DNA of 64,000 nt, taken from Portunus trituberculatus. Its lineage: Eukaryota; Arthropoda; Malacostraca; Decapoda; Portunidae. Positions 57,133 to 64,000 of this stretch are shown piece by piece (positions within the stretch are counted from its first letter, which is position 1; each line of letters opens with the position of its first letter). The notes under the pieces are model-generated. The model saw only the letters and a list, made by a program, of their open reading frames with translations. It made no database searches and had not been told where the DNA came from. The translations under genes and the position numbers were made by a program. The DNA lies in contig NC_059304.1 of the NCBI RefSeq assembly GCF_017591435.1, positions 31,072,703-31,136,702 on the forward strand. Reading direction: 5' to 3'.

Positions 57133-58229
57133 CTAGTAATAAGAGAAAATGGTGGGAAAAGGTAAATCAGATCGAAACTGGCCCAATTTAATGTGAACGC
57201 ATCCACATGGTCTGCTTCTGGATCAGGTGTCCACAAGGAAAAACAATCTATTTGCTTGTTTAAGCGAGAAGCAAATAAGTCAATGGAGGGAGTTCCAAAA
57301 ACTACACACAACTCCTTAAAAATCTTTGGATTAAGTTTCCATTCATGTCTGTCATTAAAATTACATGAGGCTGTATCCGCCAACACATTCTTCTTTCCTG
57401 GTATGTGTGCACAAGTAATCCAGATGTCATTGGAAATACACCAATTCCAGATATCAATGCAAATAGAGTTACACACTAGTGATTTAGTTCCACCCATCTC
57501 ATTAACATAAGCAATGGCTGTGGTATTATCACACATAACTTTAACATGGCAGCCTTTAAGCAAGTAAGCAAAAGATTGAAGGGTAAACAAAATGGCCTTG
57601 AGTTCCCTTGCATCAATGTGTAGGCAGCTTTCTTCTGATGTCCATTTACCATTGGTGGAATGCTCTAAAACACAACCATCCCAACTTAAGTCTGAGGTAT
57701 CAGTAAAAACTTCAACAGAAGGATCAGGCCGAATAATTTTCCTAACTTGTGTCTCTATTTCAGAGATCCACCAACTCAGCTCCATTTTCATTTCCTTTGA
57801 GATAGTCATAACTTTGTCAAAGTTACCCTTTTCCACCTTTAATGCAACAATTTTGGCCCTTTCTAAAATTATGTAATGAAGCTTACCTAATTTAACAGCC
57901 GGAATGGCAGCCACCAACATGCCAACTACCCAAGCTACTTCTCTGATCTTTGCCTTATTTCTACTGGCCAAGGATGAACAACTTTTCACAATCTTCTCCA
58001 CTCTACAAGCAGGGAGTGTGACAGTCATGGCATCAGAATCGATGATGTTACCAAGATATTCTATGCGTTTCGTAGGCACCAAAACTGATTTTTTCACATT
58101 AATAGAAAACCAAACATTTTGCAAAATCTCCACAGTATCCTTCAAACAAGCAACACAATCCTCAACTGAGTTGCTACACATAAGAGTATCATCTATAAAG
58201 GAAGTAATGGTGTAGCCTTTTAATCTCAA
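56769..58229 (-). CDS. DIRS B2 RT end, RNase H and methyltransferase-like region (486 aa, open)
   Basis: It starts in the RT palm: ITSFIDDTLMCS (catalytic IDD, about residue 12), then the thumb region IEYLGNIIDSDAMTV. RNase H: VEVFTDTSDLSWDGCVLE (about 200), HIDARELKAILFTLQ, VMCDNTTAIAYVNEMGG and AHIPGKKNVLADTAS. Then PSIDLFASRLN and YLFPPFSLITRC, the methyltransferase-like stretch of DIRS elements, as in family A. Open throughout, so the copy is fairly young. The upstream palm (58479-58189) is one frameshift away near 58230. Confidence 0.82.
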   Translation of the reverse strand: MRLKGYTITSFIDDTLMCSNSVEDCVACLKDTVEILQNVWFSINVKKSVLVPTKRIEYLGNIIDSDAMTVTLPACRVEKIVKSCSSLASRNKAKIREVAWVVGMLVAAIPAVKLGKLHYIILERAKIVALKVEKGNFDKVMTISKEMKMELSWWISEIETQVRKIIRPDPSVEVFTDTSDLSWDGCVLEHSTNGKWTSEESCLHIDARELKAILFTLQSFAYLLKGCHVKVMCDNTTAIAYVNEMGGTKSLVCNSICIDIWNWCISNDIWITCAHIPGKKNVLADTASCNFNDRHEWKLNPKIFKELCVVFGTPSIDLFASRLNKQIDCFSLWTPDPEADHVDAFTLNWASFDLIYLFPPFSLITRCLQKMREERAKGWIVVPMWTSHPWMSPLPQMLVKAPRLITQKTNVLRHPLSVEEHPIMTHTQLMACLLSGNNLEGEVYRQKVQRLSWHRGDQVRCDNIDHTLTDGHHFVIDEISIPLLPL

Positions 58230-58400
58230 AAAAAGAAAAAACTGGCTTCAAAAGTTTAGTGAAAAGACGAGGGCCTGCAGAAACACCATTAGGAAGGCAA
58301 GTGAATTGGTATATCTTCCCTGCCCATTGAAAACAAAGATATTTTTTGCTGCTCTTCTGCAATTTTGACTGAATAATAAGCATGCTAATATCAACAGATT
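58230..58400 (-). pseudogene. DIRS B2 RT palm segment
   Basis: It encodes KYLCFQWAGKIYQFTCLPNG and GPRLFTKLLKPVFSFF, the RT palm before the IDD box. Upstream, motif A is garbled by a single-base loss relative to B1 (SVDISMLIIQS against SIDLKKAYYS), and LINE E enters at 58401. Confidence 0.75.
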
Positions 58401-58550
58401 CCCCGTGTCCTCTCTTCCCAGTTCCCTTTGTGGTCTCATTTATACAATTGAGCAGCTGCAGCCTGCCCTCTAAAGACAACTTCTACTACTTCCTACACTA
58501 CACTACAACACCTTACACTTTTACACTCTCTTCAAATCAAAATTTAATAA

Positions 58551-59849
58551 TGGCTTCACCACGCCCTGCCTCGGAGTCCCCCTCTGGGGAGGGGACCATA
58601 AATGTCCCCAGGTCGGACTGCCCCTCTGCTGTCGACCTTGGGTGTCTTGACACTTCATCTAATACTTTCACTATCAATTTCTGCAACATTCGTGGCCTTC
58701 GTTCTAATTTTCAATCTGTGGAACACCACCTCTCCTCTACTAAACCTCATCTTCTCTTCCTAACCGAAACACAGTTGTCTGTGACTACTGACAGCAGCCC
58801 TTTTCTGTTCCCTCCTACTTGCTCTATCCTCATTTTCAATCCAAAGCTGGATGTTGCGCGTAACGACACCACTTGCTCTCGTGCCCACAATCTTGAATCT
58901 TCAGAATTTTCTACCATCTGGCTAAGACTTCAATGTCACTCTCTAACTAAATTCATCTGTGCTGTATACCTCTCACCTAATTCCTCTGACTATGTAAAAT
59001 TCTTTGACTATTTGACTTCCAAGGTGGAGCACATCTTATCTCACTTTCCTTTGCTGAGATCTCCATTTTAGGGATTTCAATGTTCACCACCAGCTTTGGC
59101 TTTCATCTTCTTTCACTGACCAACCTGGTGAACAAACCTTCAACTTTGCTATCCTTCATGACCTAGAGCAGCTAGTGAAGTTCCCTACCCGTATTCCTGA
59201 CCGCCTTGGAGACACGCCCAACATTCTTGATCTTTTCCTAACCTCCAACCCTTCTGCTTACTCTGTTAAACTTTCCTCTCCGTTGGGCTCCTCCGACCAC
59301 AATCTAATTTCCGTTACCAGTTCTATCACTCCAGTGCAGCCTCAGGACCCGCCTAAGCGGAGGTGCTTCTGGCATTTTAACTCTGCTAAGTGGAAGGAAC
59401 TAAGGCAGTACTATTCTGATTTCCCTTGGGATGATTATTGTTTTCATGTCAGAGATCCTTCTCTTTGTGCCGAGCGCATAACAGAGGTGATTATCTCTGG
59501 CATGGAGCTATACATTCCTCATACTTTCTCTAACCCTAAAGCTAAAAAGCCTTGGTTTAACTCTGCTTGTTCTCGTGCTGTCAGTGATAGAGATGCGGCT
59601 CACAAACGGTTCCGTAGCCATCCAACTGCTGAAACTCATGCCCTATATATTTCTGCCCGTAATCATGCCAAATCTATTCTCCAACTTACTAAAAACTCTT
59701 TCATCAATAGAAAATGTCAAAGTCTTTCCAATTCTAACTCCTCTCGAGATTTCTGGCATCTAGCCAATAATATCTCTAACAACTTTACTTCTTCGTCTTT
59801 CCTCCTTTACTTCATCCAGATGGCTCTACAGCTGTCTCTTCTTTTCTAA
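58551..59849 (+). pseudogene. LINE E endonuclease and linker
   Basis: The ATG at 58551 gives MASPRPASESPSGEGTINVP, then FCNIRGLRSNFQSVEHHL and LLFLTETQL (catalytic Glu). A shift near 59072 follows, at the bases for the DFN block. 59175-59849 has NILDLFLTSNPSAYSVKLSS and GSSDHNLISVTS (SDH motif), then the linker PWFNSACSRAVSDRDAAHKR. Confidence 0.75.
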
Positions 59850-59889
59850 AGCTGAACGCTTCGCTCAAACCTTTGCTACCAACTCAACT

Positions 59890-61343
59890 TTGGATGATTC
59901 TGGGCATATTCCTCCTACTCCTCCACCCTCTGACTACTTCATCCCTAAAATTAAAATTCTTTATAAAGACGTTTTCCTGGCCCTCTCTGGCCTTGATTCT
60001 CGGAAGGCTTACGGTCCGGATGGAGTCCCTCCTGTTGTTCTCAAAAACTGTGCTTCCGAACTCGCTCACTGCCTGGTCAAACTCTTTCATCTGTGTCTCT
60101 CTACTTCTATTTATCCTTCTTGCTGGAAGTTTGCTCACATTCAACCTGTCCCTAAAAAAGGTGACCACTCCAATCCTTCTAACTACCGCCCTATAGCTTT
60201 GATTTCCTGCCTTTCTAAAGCCTTTGAGTCTATCCTTAATAGGAAGATAATGAGGCATCTATCAGCTCACAACCTTCTCTCTGATTGCCAGTATGGTTTC
60301 CGTAAAGGCAGATCTACTGGTGATCTTCTTACTTTCCTAACTGAATCTTGGTCATCCTCTTTAGGGACTTCGGTGAAACCTTTGCTGTCGGCCTTGACAT
60401 ATCGAAAGCCTTCGATAGAGTCTGGCACAAATCTTTAATTTCTAAACTACCCTCCTACGGATTCTATCCTTCTCTCTGTACCTTCATCTCCAGTTTCCTT
60501 TCCGATCGTTCTATTGCTGCTGTAGTAGACGGTCACTGTTCTTCCCCTAAAACTATCAACAGTGGTGTTCCACAGGGTTCTATCCTATCACCCACTCTCT
60601 TTCTATTATTCATCAATGATCTCCTAAATCTGACTCAATGCCCTATCCACTCCTATGCTGATGATACCACCCTGCATTATTCAACAGCGTTCAACAGACA
60701 CCCAACCCAACAACAATTAAATGACTCAAGGCGAGATGCTATAGGACGCCTAACTTCTGATCTTTCACTTGTTTCTGATTGGGGCAGAGAAAACCTGGTT
60801 TTGTTCAATGCCTCAAAAACTCAATTTCTACAACTATCTACTCGACATAACCTTCCAGACAACTATCCTCTCTTCTTCAATAACACTCAACTTTCCCTCT
60901 CCTCTACATTAAACACACTCGGTCTATCCTTCACTAAAAATCTAAACTGGAAATTTCACATCTCTACTCTTGCTAAATCAGCTTCCAAGAAGTTAGGTGT
61001 CCTATGGCGTCTTCGTCCATTTTCTCTCCCTCCCAGCTGCTTGCTCTGTACAAGGGCCTTATCCGCCCGTGTATGGAGTATGGCTCTCATGTCTGGGGAT
61101 CCACACACAGCTTTACTAAACAAGGTGGAATCTAAAGCTTTTCGTCTTATCAACTCTTCTCCTCTAACTGACTGTCTTGATTCTTTAAGTCACCGCCGCA
61201 ATGTTGCATCTTTATCTGTCTTCTACCGCTGTTTTCATGCTGTCTGCTCTTCTGAACTTGCTAACTGCATGCCTTCCCCTCCTGCGGCCTCGCTGCACAA
61301 GACTCTCTACTTCTTCTCATCCCTATTCTGTCCATCTTCCTAA
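59890..61343 (+). pseudogene. LINE E reverse transcriptase (two frames)
   Basis: 59890-60438: SRKAYGPDGVPPVVLKNCAS, KKGDHSNPSNYRPIALISCL, LLSDCQYGFRKGRSTGDLLT. A shift near 60360-60400 leads to 60348-61343: FAVGLDISKAFDRVWHKSLI, NSGVPQGSILSPTLFLLFIN, the catalytic box YADDTTLHYS, WKFHISTLAKSASKKLGVLW and SLSHRRNVASLSVFYRCFHA. Nearly intact apart from that shift and a probable one near 61060. Confidence 0.8.
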
Positions 61344-61605
61344 TGCAAGAGTTAACCAGTATCTTCACTCCTTCATTCCTACACTGGTAAACTCTGGAAC
61401 TCTCTACCTGTGTCTGTATTTCCACCTGCCTATGACTTAAACTCTTTCAAAAGAGGAGTGTCAAGACACCTCTTACGTTAACTGGACCCTCCTTTTAGAT
61501 TTTTTTTGTTTTTTCTCTTTCTACTTTCTTCTTAACAGGGCCTGGCAACCAGCGGGATTTTTTTTTTTCCAACACTTTGTTTGCCCTTGGCCAGTGCCCT
61601 TGTAA

Positions 61606-61607
<2 letters not shown>

Positions 61608-61636
<29 letters not shown>
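61608..61636 (+). repeat. Poly(A) tail of LINE E
   Basis: Run of A at the 3' end of the LINE, directly before DIRS B2 resumes. Confidence 0.9.
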
Positions 61637-61638
<2 letters not shown>

Positions 61639-61713
61639 CATGGAAGCACCTGAACTGATTAGCCTAATTGCCTGCTCAAAATTTTCCATTTTGAAATGGT
61701 TGTAATTCATGAA

Positions 61714-61965
61714 TTAGTTGAGTTTTTTCAAATTAAGCACCATCCTATAGCCACCCTCTTTTTTGTCTCTCAAGAAAACTGGTGAAATAATCTGGCACAC
61801 CTGTCTGTGAGTCTCCTTGATAACCTTCAAGCTCAACAATTTATCTATTTCATTAGTCATATTAACTTTCTCCTCATCACTAAATCTGTATTCCACTTCC
61901 TCAGAAAATAAATGAGTAATGTTCTGTTCATCGATCTCAAGATGGCAATGTTTAACAATGTCCAA
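61714..61965 (-). pseudogene. DIRS B2 RT N-terminal part
   Basis: MDIVKHCHLEIDEQNITHLF, then NEIDKLLSLKVIKETHRQVC and SPVFLRDKKEGGYRMVLNLK, the RT fingers. The frame continues toward 61637 with a break near 61714 (KKLN followed by a stop). Confidence 0.75.
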
Positions 61966-62032
61966 AATGAAAGGATCACTAGTAAGTTTGCACCACTCAT
62001 CAATAAACTTGTGAAGCTGACCCGCTTCAAAT

Positions 62033-62543
62033 TCATGCCTTACCTGAATTACTGCCGGGGATTGTAGTGTCCCCGGCCCCTTGAGTTTTTTGAAGAGGAG
62101 TTCCCTCTGAGATAAGAAGGGCGGCTGTCCCCTGGTGGCAGGTTTGTGTAAACCGTGGTTTAAACTGGGTTAACATACCCCGGAAAGCTGGCTTCCCAAA
62201 GAAACCACATTGCTTGCCACCACTAATCTTCCCAAGACCTGGAGCTCCAATATGGGAAGTCTTCTTGTTGGTAAACTTGTTTTTCAGCCTCTCAGCCTCC
62301 TCAATCTGTTTGGTAGCTTGAGTAAGATCATCCCCAAACAGTAAGCCAGTCACAGGAGTCTTATCAGTGCATAAGTGGGTATACTTTTGGTTTATCTCAC
62401 GTTTGAGGAAATACCGTCTATTCATATTCAGTTTAAAGTTAGCATGCCCTAACAACCCCAGGGCCCCATTAAGCATAGCCACCTCATGACCAATAACCTT
62501 ATTGTGCTCCTCATTAGTAAACTTGTCCAGAACAGTAAGTGAT
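62033..62543 (-). pseudogene. DIRS B2 gag, C-terminal part
   Basis: It encodes MAMLNGALGLLGHANFKLNM, TGLLFGDDLTQATKQIEEAE and a basic tail, aligned with residues about 275-400 of the B1 gag. It is separated from its N-terminal half by the piggyBac MITE at 62548-63435. Confidence 0.75.
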
Positions 62544-62547
62544 TTAA

Positions 62548-63435
62548 CCCGCTAAGACCGATGGCCGCAAAATTCGCACCCTCCCATTACCGCAATTATC
62601 ATAAAAAAATCAACTCTTATAAATTACTCTGGAAAAAAATCTGCTGTTAGTAGACATGACAATGCATCATCCTACAAGTTTTTATTGCTCTACTCTCTAT
62701 GGTTGTCTCAGAATAATAACCGATAATTGGAGAAGATTGTGGTAGCGGTAACTCGGGGGAGGTGCTTTTATGTGTATTCTTACATAATGTAAGGCACTGC
62801 TCATGTTTTATGTGTTTTCACATGTTTTCGTGTTTTCACTCATATTGGCTGATTATAGTTACGTATGTTTTATCAAGCGTGGGTGACGATGTTGTCACAA
62901 TAGCGGGTCGGGATCTACCTCCAACCTGTGCACTTTCCGTCTTGTCCCGCCTTGTCTATCACTTTTATCACTAAACTTTAGCTTCCTCTTAGCACCAGTA
63001 GCCATAGTTGTAAATAATAGTTCTTTAAATAAGTAAATACGTAAATACGTAAATAATTATCACGCGACACACGCTCACGCACCTCACAGAAATTTGCGGG
63101 AGACTAGCTGGCTAGAGCCTAAAATTAGCAAGGTGGTCAAGCCCACCATCTATCTCTCTCTTACTTTCCTTCACCCCTTCTCTTCCCACCCACTTTCTCT
63201 TCAGCTAGCTACCTCCTCTCTTCACCCCCCTTTAAAAAAAAAAAAAAAAAAAGCTGGCTAGAGCGGTGTGCTTCCTGGGAGCTGACAGTACTACCATAGG
63301 CCTACGTCATGACCAAATATAGCAGCGCTACCAATGCTAGCGCGGTTTTTATTAGCGCTCAAAGTAGCTGCCCCATTTAAGGACTCTCGGAAGTGTGCAA
63401 TGTAGCCCTATTTAAGGCCTGTCGGACTTTACGGG
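62548..63435. mobile_element. piggyBac-type MITE (888 bp) at a TTAA site
   Basis: It is flanked by TTAA at 62544-62547 and 63436-63439. Ends are CCCGCTAAGACCGATGGCC and, inverted, CCCGTAAAGTCCGACAGGCC. Its removal restores the DIRS B gag reading (GTGATTTAACAATG against GTGATTTGACAACA in B1). There is no transposase, so it was mobilised in trans. An A-run lies at about 63233-63252. Confidence 0.85.
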
Positions 63436-63776
63436 TTAACAATGATAGTGGCAGCCTTAGTTATATCCTTGCCGACTTTCTTTAGTCTGAAATCAGCTTT
63501 CTTTGCCTCAGTGGGTAGGGCATCCAGCACTTGTGAGTTGCACTCGACTGGAATAAGTGCCTTACAGTTTCTAGGACTTTTAGAAACCTCATCTGCCAAA
63601 ATCTCCTTATGGTCTTCATCTTTCAAACCATGAGAAAACCAGTGATTCACCATTGCAGCAATCGGTTCTTCAATAGCTTCAGAACAGTCATCCACGGGCA
63701 CATAGGCCTTAGCTGCTTGTAACAGAATACTGCCAGAAGGAACCTCATCTTCAATCTCACCTTCTTCAGCACTCAC
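63429..63776 (-). pseudogene. DIRS B2 gag, middle part
   Basis: It encodes MSAEEGEIEDEVPSGSILLQ and ALPTEAKKADFRLKKVGKDI, aligned with the B1 gag core (residues about 145-260). Its last codons run into the MITE end. The N-terminal region, toward 64000, is decayed or in another frame. Confidence 0.75.
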
Positions 63777-64000
63777 TTCTTTTGACCTAAACCCAGAAAA
63801 TTCACCAGAGGTAGAAGGGATATGGGAGGCAGAAAATTCATGAGTACCACCTAAGTCCTGTGCTGGCCCAGATCTGATGCCAGCTGTCCCAGGCTCAGAA
63901 CCAACACTTGCACTGTCACCTCTGTCACTCTTAAAGTACAGCCAAAGCCTCCAAAATCTTGGATAAAGAAGTATTGCTAACTTCTCCAGACTGGCTAACT

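Larger units (their letters stand above)
58401..61636 (+). mobile_element. LINE family E, almost full length, with poly(A) (~3.2 kb)
   Basis: Leader, endonuclease (58551-59330), linker, RT (59890 to about 61000), C-terminal region, 3' UTR and a 29-base poly(A) at 61608-61636. Jockey/I-like by its NPSNYRPIALISCLSK and SHRRNVASLSVFYRC patterns; exact clade uncertain. It is inserted in the RT of DIRS B2, where B2 resumes at GCCATGG 61637. No clear target duplication and apparently one lost base. Fragments of the same family lie at 11595, 22605, 40766 and 43080. Confidence 0.82.
55381..64000 (-). mobile_element. DIRS-type retrotransposon, family B copy 2 (extends past window end)
   Basis: On the minus strand: gag (from beyond 63776 to 62033), RT N-terminus (61965-61714), RT palm/RNase H/methyltransferase-like (58479-56769), tyrosine recombinase (57132-55978), internal complementary region (55611 to about 55780) and the 3' inverted end (55385-55474). 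LINE E and a piggyBac MITE interrupt it. It entered a CR1-like LINE at AAAATTATA. The 5' end lies beyond 64000. Confidence 0.85.

Overview
This is repeat-dense animal DNA, not prokaryotic: there are spliced exons, non-LTR (LINE) retrotransposons with microsatellite tails, tyrosine-recombinase (DIRS) retrotransposons, cut-and-paste DNA transposons and long (AT)n, (AC)n, (GA)n and (TC)n tracts. Several CR1-like LINEs share a two-copy 14-bp tail, (AACTAGGTAAATAC)n, running into (CA)n. That tail and three DIRS families in 64 kb suggest a decapod crustacean, possibly a crab. This organism call is an inference, not proven from the window. Nearly everything is mobile-element DNA. Only an unidentified 117-bp candidate exon (41963-42079) and a three-exon Myb/SANT-like gene (49391 to about 51100) look like anything else, and the latter may itself be transposon-derived.

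Layout. 1-2969: 5' part of a minus-strand Gypsy-type element (protease, gag, PBS, LTR). It sits inside DIRS family B copy 1 (B1; pieces 2970-3106 and 9223 to about 11480), which is also split by a structurally complete DIRS family A element (3107-9222). 11600-17900: a fragment of LINE family E, then an RTE-like LINE (family F, minus) broken by a solo LTR, a hAT-like MITE and a threefold 466-bp tandem repeat. 18370-21238: a foldback structure with about 740-bp arms whose loop holds a Tigger/pogo element. 21590-24850: CR1-like copies, an E fragment, a hAT start and a piggyBac-like end. 24850-40765: three consecutive minus-strand CR1-like units, two with internal segmental duplications. 40766-44211: E fragments, a SINE-like stretch, the candidate exon, a CR1 fragment with a 168-bp (TC)n tract, and a Tc1 half-element. 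44212-49118: DIRS family C, lacking RT, inside the Tc1. 49391-51100: Myb/SANT-like gene. 51148-55380: two plus-strand CR1-like LINEs head to tail across (CA)n. 55381-64000: DIRS family B copy 2 (B2), inserted into the second LINE and itself split by an almost full-length LINE E (58401-61636) and a piggyBac MITE (62548-63435).

How the parts work together: the DIRS elements encode gag, RT, RNase H, a methyltransferase-like region and a tyrosine recombinase (YR). Their inverted ends and internal complementary regions let the ends be read directly, and for family A the insertion site, both ends and the circle junction agree on a shared TTT trinucleotide. The CR1-like LINEs encode a coiled-coil ORF1 and an endonuclease-RT ORF2. 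Most reading frames are broken. The longest open ones are the B2 RT-RNase H frame (486 aa), the A gag C-terminal frame (446 aa), the B1 gag (420 aa) and a CR1-like RT segment (336 aa).

I found no convincing new functional system. The most informative signals are structural: DIRS circle-junction footprints, CR1 5' ends abutting (CA)n, repeated internal duplications in RT elements, and the foldback with a transposon in its loop.
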